Below are positions 27,511-36,509 of a stretch of 64,000 bases of DNA, in pieces; the first letter of the stretch is position 1, and the number at the start of each line of letters is the position of its first letter. The stretch spans positions 124,001 to 188,000 of the forward strand of contig NZ_LT707418.1 of NCBI RefSeq assembly GCF_900155585.1, given 5' to 3'. Source of the DNA: Aedoeadaptatus urinae (GTDB lineage Bacteria > Bacillota > Clostridia > Tissierellales > Peptoniphilaceae). The position numbers and the translations under genes were made by a program. Below the pieces are notes generated by a model. It did no database searches, was not told where the DNA came from, and was given only the letters and a program-made list of their open reading frames with translations.

Positions 27511-27534
27511 TTCGTCAAATATATGTTCGGTTTT

Positions 27535-27543
27535 ATTATAACA
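27535..27543 (-). promoter_or_regulatory. Extended -10 promoter of ftsK
   Basis: TGT-TATAAT on the minus strand (27543-27535) lies between the dut stop and the ftsK start. Its position argues against an ftsK start upstream of about 27528. Confidence 0.5.
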
Positions 27544-27567
27544 TAACTTACGGGATTCCACATGATT

Positions 27568-28011
27568 TTAGCGTATCCCGGTGTGACCAAATCCGCCTTC
27601 GCCTCGCTCCGTTTCAGACAATTCGTCCAAGCTTTCCACTTGAACCCAATGAGCCACTTCATAAGCCATAAAAACCATTTGGGCGATGCGATCGCCGTCT
27701 TCAATGGTTACCGCTTCATCGGAAAGATTGACGACCAGAATGCCCAGCTCGCCACGGTAATCGCTGTCGATGGTGCCGATGCCGTTAATGAGGGTAATGC
27801 CTTTTTTCAAGGAAAGGCCGCTTCTCGCCCGCACCTGACCTTCGATACCCTTGGGAATTTCGAAAAAAAGGCCGGTGGGAATCATGGCACGCTCCAAGGG
27901 CTTTAAGGTTTTCGGCTCCTCTAAATTCGCGCGTAAATCCATGCCGCAGGAGCCTTCGGTTTTATAAGACGGAAGGGGGTGATGGGATTTATTTACAACT
28001 TTTACATTCAT
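27568..28011 (-). CDS. dut: dUTP diphosphatase
   Basis: The 147-residue protein has the trimeric dUTPase motifs in order: GSCGMDLRA near 20, [10 protein letters not shown] near 60-70, [10 protein letters not shown] near 79, GDRIAQMV near 106 and the C-terminal lid GEGGFGHTG. It hydrolyses dUTP to dUMP and pyrophosphate, keeping uracil out of DNA and supplying dUMP. It lies between the pnp terminator and the ftsK promoter. Confidence 0.97.
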   Translation of the reverse strand: MNVKVVNKSHHPLPSYKTEGSCGMDLRANLEEPKTLKPLERAMIPTGLFFEIPKGIEGQVRARSGLSLKKGITLINGIGTIDSDYRGELGILVVNLSDEAVTIEDGDRIAQMVFMAYEVAHWVQVESLDELSETERGEGGFGHTGIR

Positions 28012-28024
28012 AGGATCTCCTTTA

Positions 28025-28050
28025 TGAAAAAAACCGCCGAAGCGGTTTTC
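28025..28050 (-). terminator. Terminator after pnp
   Basis: On the minus strand AAACCGC-TTCG-GCGGTTT (28048-28031) is followed by a T-run, between pnp and dut. Confidence 0.85.
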
Positions 28051-28053
28051 TGT

Positions 28054-30183
28054 TTATTTGTTATTTTCTTTGTCTTCCGGCTTTTTGTCCCGAGGCGGAT
28101 GATTCCGTTCCGGCTTCGGTAAAAGAGCTTTCCTGGAAAGGCCGATCTTTCCTTTTTCAAGATTCATTACCCTAACCTTGACCTTGTCCCCTTCTTTTAA
28201 TACATCGTCCACTTTGGCTATACGCTTGTGATCGATGTTTGAAATGTGCAGGAGACCTTCTCTTCCCCACAGGATTTCGACAAAGGCACCGAAGTCGACA
28301 ACCTTCGTAACCGTGCCGTCGAATACTTCCCCCACTTCCAATTCGTGGACAATGTCTTCGATGATTTTCTTCGCAATAAGAGCGCCTTCGTCGTTGGCGA
28401 TAATGGATACGCGACCGTCGTCTTCGATTTCGATTTGTGCGCCGGTTTCTTCGGTAATTTTATGGATGACCTTGCCGCCGCTGCCGATGACTTCACCGAT
28501 TTTTTCGGGATCGATTTGCAGACCCGTAATCTTCGGTGCGTAGGGCGAAAGCTCTGCTCTGGGACCAGCAATGGTGCCCTTAATGTGAGCTAAAAGCTCC
28601 ATACGGGCGTCATTTGCCTGTTTCAGGGCACGGGAAAGAATTTCTCTGGAAACGCCGCTGATTTTTATATCCATTTGCAAGGCGGAGATGCCTTCCGAGG
28701 TGCCCGCTACTTTAAAGTCCATGTCGCCGTAGTGGTCTTCCAAGCCTTGGATGTCCGTTAAAATGACCGGATCGTCTCCGTTGTCGATAAGGCCCATGGC
28801 GATACCGGCAACCGGCGCTTGAATCGGCACACCGGCATCCATTAAAGCCAGGGTCGATCCGCAAATGCTCGCTTGTGACGAAGAACCGTTGGATTCCAAG
28901 ATTTCATTGACTACGCGAATGTAGTAAGGGAAGTCTTCCTCCGTAGGCAGCACGGGGAGCAAGGCCCGCTCGGCCAAATTGCCGTGACCGATTTCTCGGC
29001 GACCCGGGCTTCTCGGCGGACGGGTTTCACCGACGGAATAGGACGGGAAATTGTAGTGGTGTACATAGCGCTTCGTATATTCGGGATCCAAGCCGTCGAT
29101 AATTTGTCCTTCCGTCAAGGGAGCCAAGGTAACCGAGGTCAAGGCTTGTGTTTGTCCGCGAGTAAAGAGGGCGCTGCCGTGAACGCGAGGCAAAAGCCCT
29201 ACCTCCGAAGACAGGGGACGGATTTCCGTGAAGTCTCTGCCGTCGCTCCGTTTTCTGTCTACGAGAATTTGTTTTCTAAAGATTTCTTGCGTCAGGTTTT
29301 CAAAGATGACGTTTAATTCGACTTCTCTGTAATCATCCTTCTCTTCCAATTCCGCGATCAGCTCGTCCTTCACTTTGGAAAGCGCGTGGCCTTGCTCCGT
29401 TTTATCGGCGATCCATAAAGCCTTTTCAACCTTGTCGTAGACCGCATCTCTAATCATGGCCTTGTAATCTTCGTCGATGACCAATTGATCGTAGTCCATA
29501 TTTTCTCTTCCCACCTCGTCGACGATGTCGTCAATGAAGGAAACCAGTTTTTTAATTTCCTCATGGGCAAAGAGAATGGCGTCCAGCACCTCATCTTCCT
29601 TCAGCAGGTCGACTTCCGCCTCCACCATCATAATGGCGTCGGCAGTGCCCGAGACGGCGAGGTTTAAGCGGGAGATTTTTTGATCGTCAACGGAAGGATT
29701 TAATACCAATTTGCCGTCGATATGGCCGACGCGCACCGAACCGGTAGGGCCTTGGAAGGGAATATCCGAAATCGACAGAGCGATAGAGGATCCGATCATG
29801 GCCAAAATATCCGTAGGGTGGTCGGGATCGTAGCTGAGTACCGTGGCCGTAACTTGAATGCTGTGGTGGTAGTCATCGGGGAACAGGGGTCGAATGGGGC
29901 GGTCGATTAAGCGACTGACCAAAATAGCGTTGGTACCGGGACGTCCTTCCCGCTTGTTGAAGCCACCGGGAATTTTCCCGGAGGAGTAATATTTTTCTTC
30001 GTAGTCGCAGCTTAAAGGCAGAAAATCCGCTCCTTCGCGGGCCTTGGTCGATGCCGTCGCCGTGACGAGAACCACGCTTTCGCCCTGTCTGATCCAGCAG
30101 GCGCCGTTAGCCTGTTTGGCGACCTTCCCGATCTCTACATGCAGAGGCTCGCCGTTTAGTATAGTCGAATATGTTTTATACAT
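28054..30183 (-). CDS. pnp: Polyribonucleotide nucleotidyltransferase (PNPase)
   Basis: The 709-residue protein has two RNase PH domains (about 1-220 and 310-540), a KH domain with IGSGGKVIHKI near 565 and an S1 domain with VVDFGAFVEI near 635. The C-terminus is short and charged. PNPase degrades RNA phosphorolytically from the 3' end, complementing RNase Y encoded 11 kb away. The order rpsO-pnp is conserved in bacteria. The ribosome binding site (GAGTG) is weak. Confidence 0.98.
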   Translation of the reverse strand: MYKTYSTILNGEPLHVEIGKVAKQANGACWIRQGESVVLVTATASTKAREGADFLPLSCDYEEKYYSSGKIPGGFNKREGRPGTNAILVSRLIDRPIRPLFPDDYHHSIQVTATVLSYDPDHPTDILAMIGSSIALSISDIPFQGPTGSVRVGHIDGKLVLNPSVDDQKISRLNLAVSGTADAIMMVEAEVDLLKEDEVLDAILFAHEEIKKLVSFIDDIVDEVGRENMDYDQLVIDEDYKAMIRDAVYDKVEKALWIADKTEQGHALSKVKDELIAELEEKDDYREVELNVIFENLTQEIFRKQILVDRKRSDGRDFTEIRPLSSEVGLLPRVHGSALFTRGQTQALTSVTLAPLTEGQIIDGLDPEYTKRYVHHYNFPSYSVGETRPPRSPGRREIGHGNLAERALLPVLPTEEDFPYYIRVVNEILESNGSSSQASICGSTLALMDAGVPIQAPVAGIAMGLIDNGDDPVILTDIQGLEDHYGDMDFKVAGTSEGISALQMDIKISGVSREILSRALKQANDARMELLAHIKGTIAGPRAELSPYAPKITGLQIDPEKIGEVIGSGGKVIHKITEETGAQIEIEDDGRVSIIANDEGALIAKKIIEDIVHELEVGEVFDGTVTKVVDFGAFVEILWGREGLLHISNIDHKRIAKVDDVLKEGDKVKVRVMNLEKGKIGLSRKALLPKPERNHPPRDKKPEDKENNK

Positions 30184-30206
30184 GTCACACTCTTTTCTCT
30201 ATAAAG

Positions 30207-30228
30207 AAAGAGCGGTCGCCCGCTCTTT
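30207..30228 (-). terminator. Hairpin between rpsO and pnp, probable attenuator
   Basis: A nine-pair stem AAAGAGCGG/CCGCTCTTT with a GCGA-type loop is followed only by CTTTAT. The weak T-run suggests partial termination or a processing site in the rpsO-pnp transcript. Confidence 0.6.
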
Positions 30229-30238
30229 GATTCCTGTC

Positions 30239-30505
30239 TTAACCTCTGATGTTTAAACGTTCGATAAGAGTTCTGTAACGTTCCACATCCTTGTTCTTCA
30301 AATAGCGGAGCAGGTTCCGTCTCTTACCGACCATCTTTAAAAGACCTCTACGAGAGTGGTGGTCTTTTTTATGTTCTTTTAAGTGTTCGTTCAGCGTATT
30401 AATGGTGTAGGTTAAAATAGCAACTTGTACTTCCGGAGAACCGGTGTCGCCTTCTTCTCTTTGATACGCTTTGATGATTTCTTGTTTCTTTTCTTTCGAT
30501 AACAT
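30239..30505 (-). CDS. rpsO: 30S ribosomal protein S15
   Basis: The correct start is the ATG at 30505 ([10 protein letters not shown], 88 residues), right after GAGGAGG; an upstream in-frame extension runs through the leader and is not coding. The sequence has the S15 features [12 protein letters not shown] and [13 protein letters not shown]15 binds 16S rRNA early in small-subunit assembly. It has its own promoter at the end of ribF and precedes pnp. Confidence 0.97.
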   Translation of the reverse strand: MLSKEKKQEIIKAYQREEGDTGSPEVQVAILTYTINTLNEHLKEHKKDHHSRRGLLKMVGKRRNLLRYLKNKDVERYRTLIERLNIRG

Positions 30506-30581
30506 AATTTCCTCCTCATAAAAATACGGTTTGACCAAGTAAGCGTCGAGGGTCGACAAACTGAGCCAAACTAACGAATAC
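30506..30581 (-). promoter_or_regulatory. Possible S15 autoregulatory leader
   Basis: The 75-base transcribed leader contains CTGAG...CTCAG (30585-30581 and 30565-30561 as complement) and a TCGACCCTCGA hairpin before the ribosome binding site. S15 leaders with rRNA mimicry are known in several bacteria; whether this is one is inference. Confidence 0.3.
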
Positions 30582-30587
30582 TCAGTT

Positions 30588-30616
30588 ATTTTACCATTAT
30601 TCTACTTATTTGTAAA
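30588..30616 (-). promoter_or_regulatory. Promoter of rpsO
   Basis: On the minus strand TTTACA (30616-30611) and TAAAAT (30593-30588) are spaced 17 bases, with TGG before the -10. The -35 lies inside the 3' end of ribF. Confidence 0.65.
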
Positions 30617-31543
30617 ATCCTGTTTAGAAATTTTTACGCGAATATCTTCCAGATCGTCGTTCATGCGATCCTTTAATTCATCCACGTCTTTAAAAGCCAC
30701 TTCCGGACGAATAAATTCCAGCAGGGCTACGTCCATGGTTTTCCCGTAAAGGCTATCGCCATGGTAGTCGTAAATATAGGTTTCCACCTTTATTTCCTGC
30801 TCGGAAAAGGTCGGGTTCGTGCCGATATTCGTGGCGCCGTAATAAAACCTTCCGTCTACGGTGACGCCGGTCAGATAGACGCCGAATTTCGGTATGACGT
30901 AGTGAACGTCGTACAGAATATTTGCAGTGGGAATGCCGATGGTCCGCCCCAACTGCTTTCCGGCGACGACGGTGCCGCGTATGGTAAAGGGGCGCATTAA
31001 AAGGGATTGTGCGAGTACGACATCGCCTTCTTTTACGGCTTCTCGAATGCGCGTACTGGAAACAATCTCGCCGCCGTAGGTCACCGCTTCTTTAACGGAA
31101 AGGGCAATGCCGTTTGCCTCGCAAAGCTTTTTAAGTGTGGAGGTCGTTCCCGATGCTTTATAGCCGAAGCGATAATCGTAGCCGACGACGATTCCCTTGG
31201 CCTTTAAATGGTTTAGAAGAAATTTGGTCACAAAGGCCTCGGGACTCATGTGCATGATTTCGTCGGTAAAATCGATCTCGTAAATAATATCGATACCAAG
31301 AGAGCGAAGTATGTCGTGTTTTTGAGATCGGGACGTTAAAAGCTCCTGGGAAATACCATCCGTCATGTTTTTCGTGTGCGTCGTAAACATCAGCACGGAA
31401 GACGGGCAGTGAAGCTCATGCGCCATATGGACGACACCTGTGATCAGTGATTGATGACCTTTGTGTATGCCGTCGAAATTACCCAGGGCAATCGTCGCCT
31501 CCCTATGAATTTCCGACTCTAAATCGACTTGTATAACCTCCAT
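30602..31543 (-). CDS. ribF: Bifunctional riboflavin kinase/FAD synthetase
   Basis: I choose the ATG at 31543 (MEVIQVDLES, 313 residues), which sits just after GAGGTG. The N-terminal nucleotidyltransferase domain has GNFDGIHKGH near 22-31 and SSTRIREAV near 164. The C-terminal flavokinase domain has GKQLGRTIGIPTAN near 195. It converts riboflavin to FMN and FAD. It follows truB, the usual Firmicutes order, and overlaps the rpsO promoter at its end. Confidence 0.96.
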   Translation of the reverse strand: MEVIQVDLESEIHREATIALGNFDGIHKGHQSLITGVVHMAHELHCPSSVLMFTTHTKNMTDGISQELLTSRSQKHDILRSLGIDIIYEIDFTDEIMHMSPEAFVTKFLLNHLKAKGIVVGYDYRFGYKASGTTSTLKKLCEANGIALSVKEAVTYGGEIVSSTRIREAVKEGDVVLAQSLLMRPFTIRGTVVAGKQLGRTIGIPTANILYDVHYVIPKFGVYLTGVTVDGRFYYGATNIGTNPTFSEQEIKVETYIYDYHGDSLYGKTMDVALLEFIRPEVAFKDVDELKDRMNDDLEDIRVKISKQDFTNK

Positions 31544-31550
31544 AAACACC

Positions 31551-32426
31551 TCACACTAATACTTTCTTCATGAATACATTCATTGCGCCGTCAATCTCTT
31601 TAAGCGTGCCCAAGCCGACGAAGGTATCTCCCGCATAGACGCGGTACAGCCCGGCACGTGGAACGGACGAATGAATTCGAGAAGACATGCCGCTCATGGC
31701 GGGCTTCAGACGATTTGCCGCAAGATGAATCGCAGGCATATGCTCGAGCAGCCGGTCCATGGGAAGAAGAACGTCTCTTCTCTCCCGAGGCGTCATGGCC
31801 TCCACTTCCTCGATGGTAAATGCATCATCGATGCTTGTATCACCGACGGAGACTCGCCGCAAGGCAGACATGGTCAAATAGCAGCCGGCTGCCACGCCGA
31901 TGTCGTCGAGGAGCGTGCGAATATAGGTCCCCGAAGACACCTCGGCCAGAATCGTCACCGATTCTTTATCCGATTTTAAGCACTGAAGCTTCGTCACTGA
32001 AATAGGACGCTTCTTCCGCGGAACACATATGCCCTTACGCGCATACTCGTATAATTTTTTGCCCTTATACTTCAGCGCCGAATGCATAGGGGGCAGCTGC
32101 AGCTGTTCCCCTCTGAAGGCCTCCAGAACATTATTTAAGTCTTTCGGAACCGGATAAGGGGATCTTGCATAGACTACACCGGAAGTGTCCCCTGTGTCCG
32201 TCCTAAAGCCTGCAGAGGCCGTAGCGACATAGGCCTTGCGATCGTCGGAAATATATCCGGCCACCTTTGTCGCACGCCCGATGCAAATGGGCAAAAGGCC
32301 CGTCGCCATGGGATCCAAGGTGCCCGTGTGACCGACCTGCTTTGTTTCATAGAGCCTGCGCATTTTTTGAACCACATCGTGAGAGGTCCAGCCCTCAGGC
32401 TTATCGATTAAAAGGATTCCGTTCAT
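31551..32426 (-). CDS. truB: tRNA pseudouridine-55 synthase
   Basis: The 291-residue protein has the catalytic motif GHTGTLDPMATGLLP near 32-46 with the nucleophilic Asp, plus DKPEGWTSH near 7. It isomerises U55 in the T-loop of tRNAs. It overlaps nrnA by four bases and belongs to the nusA-infB-rbfA-nrnA-truB-ribF block. Confidence 0.97.
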   Translation of the reverse strand: MNGILLIDKPEGWTSHDVVQKMRRLYETKQVGHTGTLDPMATGLLPICIGRATKVAGYISDDRKAYVATASAGFRTDTGDTSGVVYARSPYPVPKDLNNVLEAFRGEQLQLPPMHSALKYKGKKLYEYARKGICVPRKKRPISVTKLQCLKSDKESVTILAEVSSGTYIRTLLDDIGVAAGCYLTMSALRRVSVGDTSIDDAFTIEEVEAMTPRERRDVLLPMDRLLEHMPAIHLAANRLKPAMSGMSSRIHSSVPRAGLYRVYAGDTFVGLGTLKEIDGAMNVFMKKVLV

Positions 32427-33409
32427 TGACCCGTATTTTCTATTTTATCCCGAACTAATGCTTCCACTTTCTCGATTACACTGTCCAAAGAGTCCTTTGA
32501 CGAAGCACCGGCTGCGCGAATATGGCCGCCGCCACCGAAGACGGAGGCGAATTCCGTGCAGTTGAGATAACTCTTCGAGCGAAAAGAAAGCTTGACCTCA
32601 TCGGCTTTTTCTTTGAGGAAAATCGCCATTTCGACGCCGTCGATATTTCTGGCCTTTTCTACGATTCCCTCCGTGTCGTCCTTTGCCGCCCCCGTCGCTT
32701 CGATGTCTTTCAATCGACAGACGGCGATAGAAATTTTTCCGTCGGCCATAAAGCGCAGATCGGAAAGGACGCGAGATGACAGCGCCAGCTTTTCCTTAGA
32801 CATGGATTGATACACCGATTTGACCACTATATTATGGTCGCATCCGGCATCGTAGAGCTTGGCGACGATGCGGTGGGTATCGCCGTTGACGCTGTCGTAT
32901 TGAAAGCTCCCCGTGTCCGTCGATATGGCCGTGTAAAAGCCCGTAGCCATAGCAGGCGTTATCTCCGCATCCATGGCTTCCAAAACTCGGAATAATACTT
33001 CTCCGGTGGATGTGGCCTTGGGAAGCACACAATTTAAATCGGCGTAGGAAAGGTTACTCATGTGGTGATCAATATTCACCGTAAGCTTTGCCTTCTCAAA
33101 AAGCTCTTTCCCCTTGGGACCGAAGCGATCGGCATCTGATGAATCTAAGGCGATTAAAAGGTCAAACGCCTCGTCGACGGACGAGACGTCTACTCGGGCT
33201 TTTGTCGAGGGTAAATAAGCAAAATCCTTCGGAACATCGTCGTTAGACAGGTAGACGACCTTCTTATTCAATCCCTTTAAAAAGCCGTACATGGCATCCA
33301 AGCTGCCGAGATTGTCTCCGTCGGGGCTGGTGTGCGACATAATCGCAACAGTATCCGCCCGACGGATTTTATCTCGAAGTGTATCGGCAAATCGTTGAAT
33401 ATCACTCAC
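32423..33409 (-). CDS. nrnA: DHH/DHHA1 phosphoesterase, NrnA-type oligoribonuclease/pAp phosphatase
   Basis: The 328-residue protein has DHH motifs SPDGDNLGS near 28, ALDSSDADR near 89, NIDHHMSN near 113 and DTGSFQY near 165, plus the DHHA1 motif GGGGHIRAAG near 294. NrnA degrades short oligoribonucleotides and dephosphorylates pAp in the cytoplasm. The start is GTG. It overlaps rbfA by eight bases and truB by four. Confidence 0.93.
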   Translation of the reverse strand: MSDIQRFADTLRDKIRRADTVAIMSHTSPDGDNLGSLDAMYGFLKGLNKKVVYLSNDDVPKDFAYLPSTKARVDVSSVDEAFDLLIALDSSDADRFGPKGKELFEKAKLTVNIDHHMSNLSYADLNCVLPKATSTGEVLFRVLEAMDAEITPAMATGFYTAISTDTGSFQYDSVNGDTHRIVAKLYDAGCDHNIVVKSVYQSMSKEKLALSSRVLSDLRFMADGKISIAVCRLKDIEATGAAKDDTEGIVEKARNIDGVEMAIFLKEKADEVKLSFRSKSYLNCTEFASVFGGGGHIRAAGASSKDSLDSVIEKVEALVRDKIENTGQ

Positions 33410-33764
33410 TGTGATGCTCCGATTCCATAACCTTATTTATCGTTTCTTCCAGAGCCATGCCCTTTTCGATGCTTTCGTCCAGCTCCAAAAGGAGCTCGGG
33501 CATCGCCCTTAATTTTAAGCGGCTGCCCAATTCCTTTTTCATAAAGCCTTTTGCACTTTCCAAGCCTTCCATGGCATCTTTTTTCGCTTCGGCGTCGCCG
33601 AAAATCGAAATACCTACCTTGGCATAGGAAAGATCTCTCGTCACCGAGACAAAGGAGACGCTGGTTAAAGGAGGAATCCGAGGATCTTTCAATTTGTTTT
33701 GAATAATGTCGGAGAGTTCCCTCTTCACTTCTTCCGATATTCGGTGAACTCGTTTATCCTTCAT
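33402..33764 (-). CDS. rbfA: Ribosome-binding factor A
   Basis: The 120-residue protein has the KH-like RbfA fold with RISEEVKRELSDII near 8 and a RIPPLTSVSFVSVTRDLSYA-type core strand near 29-48. It assists late 30S maturation at the 5' end of 16S rRNA. It begins one base after infB and overlaps nrnA. Confidence 0.96.
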   Translation of the reverse strand: MKDKRVHRISEEVKRELSDIIQNKLKDPRIPPLTSVSFVSVTRDLSYAKVGISIFGDAEAKKDAMEGLESAKGFMKKELGSRLKLRAMPELLLELDESIEKGMALEETINKVMESEHHSE

Positions 33765-33765
33765 G

Positions 33766-36201
33766 TTAAATTTCCTTCTTAATTTCTTTTTCGATATAGC
33801 ATTCCAGCAAGTCGTTAACTTGAATGTCGTTAAAGTTTTCCACCATCAGACCGCCCTCGTAGCCTTGAGCGATTTCCTTGGCGTCATCCTGGAAGCGCTT
33901 CAAGGATGAAATCGCCCCTTCGTGAATGATGACGTCGTCGCGCAATACCTTGACGAATGCCTTTCGTGCAATTTTTCCCTTGAGAACGTAAATACCGGCG
34001 ACGATGTCGTTGGAAGGGAGCTTAAAGGTTTCGCGGACCTCGCATCGACCCAAGACTTCTTCGGCGATTTCAGGCGTAAGCATGCCGCTGATCGCATTTT
34101 TCACATCGTTTAAAATGTCGTAAATGACGCGGTAGGTGCGCACGTCCACTTCTTCCTGCTTGGCCAGCTCGATGGCATTAATATTCGGACGAACGTTAAA
34201 GCCGATGACCAGCGCATTGGACGCGGAAGCCAGGTTAATGTCGCTTTCGTTGATTCCGCCGGTGCCGGAGTGGATAATGTTGACCTGAACTTCATCCACA
34301 TCTTCGTTGTCGTTTAATTTCAGCAGGGATTGAGTTAAGGCTTCTACGGTACCCTTGACGTCGGCTTTGACGACAAGGTTTAAATCCTTCAGCTCGCCCT
34401 CTTTGATCTTGTCGAAGAGATTGTTCAAGGATACCTTGTTCTTCGAAGCCAATTTTTCTTCCCGTTCTTGAGCGATGTTGTGAGCGGCGATTTCTCTGGC
34501 CGTCTTTTCGTCTTGAACGGCATAGACCATGTCGCCGGCATTAGGAACGCCGTCGAGACCGAGAACGACGACGGGCATTGCCGGGCCGGCCGTCTTCAGA
34601 CGCTTCTTCTTGTCGTCGTTCATGGCGCGAATGTGACCGTAGCAGGTGCCGCTGACAATGTAGCTGTCGCTGGTCAAGGTGCCCTTTTGAACGAGAATCG
34701 TCGCCATGGGGCCCTTTCCCTTATCGAGACGAGCTTCCACGATAGTACCTACCGCCAGTCGATCGGGGTTCGCCTTTAATTCCAGAACCTCCGCCACGAG
34801 AAGCACCATATCCAAAAGCTCGGGAATCCCTTCCTTCGTCTTCGCCGATACTTCGACCATAATGGTATCTCCGCCCCAGTCTTCGCAAACCAAGCCTTCT
34901 TCCGTCAGCTCTTGGCGAACGCGGTCGGGATTGGCGCCGTCGCGGTCGATTTTATTGATTGCGACGATAATGGGAACGCCGGCGGCCTTGGCGTGGTGAA
35001 TAGCTTCTCTGGTTTGAGGCATGACGCCGTCATCGGCAGCGACGACCAGAATGGCGATATCCGTAATGGACGCCCCTCTGGAGCGCATGGCCGTGAAGGC
35101 CTCGTGACCGGGCGTGTCCAGGAAAGTAATGGCCTTGCCGTTAGCCGTCACCTGGTATGCGCCGATATGTTGGGTAATGCCCCCGGCTTCCGATGCGGTG
35201 ACGTGACTCTTTTTAATGACGTCCAGGATCGAGGTCTTGCCGTGGTCGACGTGACCCATGACCGTAACGACCGGAGGCCTTTCAACCAGACTGTCCTCGG
35301 GATCTTCCTGATCCAAGCCGTAGAGCTCTTCGATATTCGAATCCTCTTCGGAGATAAACTCGATCTCCAGCTTTAATTCGTCGGCTAAAATTTCAATGAC
35401 GTCGCGGTCAATGGATTCGTTTTGTGTCGCCATAACGCCTAAGCCGATAAGCTTTGTAATAACCTGTGCCAAGCTGATGCCGACTGTATCGGCAAATTCC
35501 TTAACCGTTAACGGTGCTTTGATCTTAATAGCCCCGTCCCCCTTTACATCTTCCTTTGCCATGCGCTCTTTACGCTTTTGACTTCTCGATTTCTTCTTCG
35601 GTGCCTTCGGCTTTTCGAAATCCTGCGGCCGTGCATTTGTTTTTTCTTTAGCCTTGGATTTCTTCGCTTCTTTTTGTTTTTTCTTTTTGCTCTTCTTAAG
35701 GTCCGAATGCTTTTTGCTTGTACCGTCGGAATACTGTTTATCCTCGTAAGCATCCACCTCGGGTGCGCTCTTTTCTTGCACCTTCCGCGGAGCTTCTTTT
35801 ACGACTTTGGGACTGACCTGAGTATCTCCTCGGTCGTGAACCTTCTTTTTAGCCGTCTTAGCCGCCGGTTTTTCCGTCGTCTTTTTAGCAGACTTGTGAT
35901 CCGATTCCGTTTTCTTTTTGCTCTTCTCAGGCGCCTGTTTCTTGACGGGAGCTATTTCCTTTTTCTTCATATCCTCGGCTTTTTCCGTCGGTTTCTTTTC
36001 CGTTTCCTCAGGCTTTTGAGCGCCGGTGCTTTGCGCACTTTGCGCCTTCCTGATAAAGCTCAAAAGATCTTTTTGTTGCTGTTCACTTAAAGTACTCATG
36101 TGACTTTTGACGGTGATATTTGCCTGCGCAAGAATATCCATTAAATCCTTGCTGGCCATGCCAAATTCCTTGGCTACCGTGTAAACTCTCTTGTTCGACA
36201 T
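33766..36201 (-). CDS. infB: Translation initiation factor IF-2
   Basis: The 811-residue protein has an IF2N module (about 1-52), a long Lys/Glu/Ala-rich low-complexity linker (about 55-225), a second IF2N-like module, and the GTPase domain with GHVDHGKT near 317, DTPGHE near 363 and NKID near 417. Domains II to IV follow and bind fMet-tRNA. It promotes subunit joining at initiation. A GAGGAGGTG site precedes the ATG. Upstream lies ylxR without the usual ylxQ. Confidence 0.98.
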   Translation of the reverse strand: MSNKRVYTVAKEFGMASKDLMDILAQANITVKSHMSTLSEQQQKDLLSFIRKAQSAQSTGAQKPEETEKKPTEKAEDMKKKEIAPVKKQAPEKSKKKTESDHKSAKKTTEKPAAKTAKKKVHDRGDTQVSPKVVKEAPRKVQEKSAPEVDAYEDKQYSDGTSKKHSDLKKSKKKKQKEAKKSKAKEKTNARPQDFEKPKAPKKKSRSQKRKERMAKEDVKGDGAIKIKAPLTVKEFADTVGISLAQVITKLIGLGVMATQNESIDRDVIEILADELKLEIEFISEEDSNIEELYGLDQEDPEDSLVERPPVVTVMGHVDHGKTSILDVIKKSHVTASEAGGITQHIGAYQVTANGKAITFLDTPGHEAFTAMRSRGASITDIAILVVAADDGVMPQTREAIHHAKAAGVPIIVAINKIDRDGANPDRVRQELTEEGLVCEDWGGDTIMVEVSAKTKEGIPELLDMVLLVAEVLELKANPDRLAVGTIVEARLDKGKGPMATILVQKGTLTSDSYIVSGTCYGHIRAMNDDKKKRLKTAGPAMPVVVLGLDGVPNAGDMVYAVQDEKTAREIAAHNIAQEREEKLASKNKVSLNNLFDKIKEGELKDLNLVVKADVKGTVEALTQSLLKLNDNEDVDEVQVNIIHSGTGGINESDINLASASNALVIGFNVRPNINAIELAKQEEVDVRTYRVIYDILNDVKNAISGMLTPEIAEEVLGRCEVRETFKLPSNDIVAGIYVLKGKIARKAFVKVLRDDVIIHEGAISSLKRFQDDAKEIAQGYEGGLMVENFNDIQVNDLLECYIEKEIKKEI

Positions 36202-36227
36202 GAGAACACCTCCTCATTAATAGAGGG

Positions 36228-36497
36228 TTATAGATCTGCAAGTGATTGGCGAAGCGATTCGATCGTTTCCTCTGTGAGGTCTTTTCCTAAGGCCTTGTAA
36301 ATCGCCTTCGTTTTAATCGCCTTATCCAGGCACCTTATATCTTTACAAACATAAGCGCCTCTGCCGTTTGCTTTTCCTGTTTCATCTATAAAAACCTCTT
36401 GTTCTTTATTTTTTACGATTCGTATAAGCTCTTTTTTCGGCTTCGATTCAGAACACCCTACACATTTGCGCAAGGGAACTTTTTTCGTCTTGTTCAT
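36228..36497 (-). CDS. ylxR: YlxR (DUF448) RNA-binding protein
   Basis: The 89-residue protein has the DUF448 motif RKCVGCSESKPKKELIRI near 10-27 and GRGAYVCKD near 46. Members are small basic proteins encoded between nusA and infB; YlxR has been linked to RNA binding and, in some species, to RNase P. The neighbouring L7Ae-like ylxQ gene that normally follows is absent. It starts 12 bases after nusA. Confidence 0.93.
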   Translation of the reverse strand: MNKTKKVPLRKCVGCSESKPKKELIRIVKNKEQEVFIDETGKANGRGAYVCKDIRCLDKAIKTKAIYKALGKDLTEETIESLRQSLADL

Positions 36498-36509
36498 CGA
36501 TGAATCCTC

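Noticed and set aside
27511-27561. Extended N-terminus for FtsK
   Set aside because: The extra codons contain the TGT-TATAAT promoter element, so they lie upstream of the likely transcription start.
30506-30559. Extended N-terminus for S15
   Set aside because: The extension covers the leader and ribosome binding site; the family starts at MLSKEKK.
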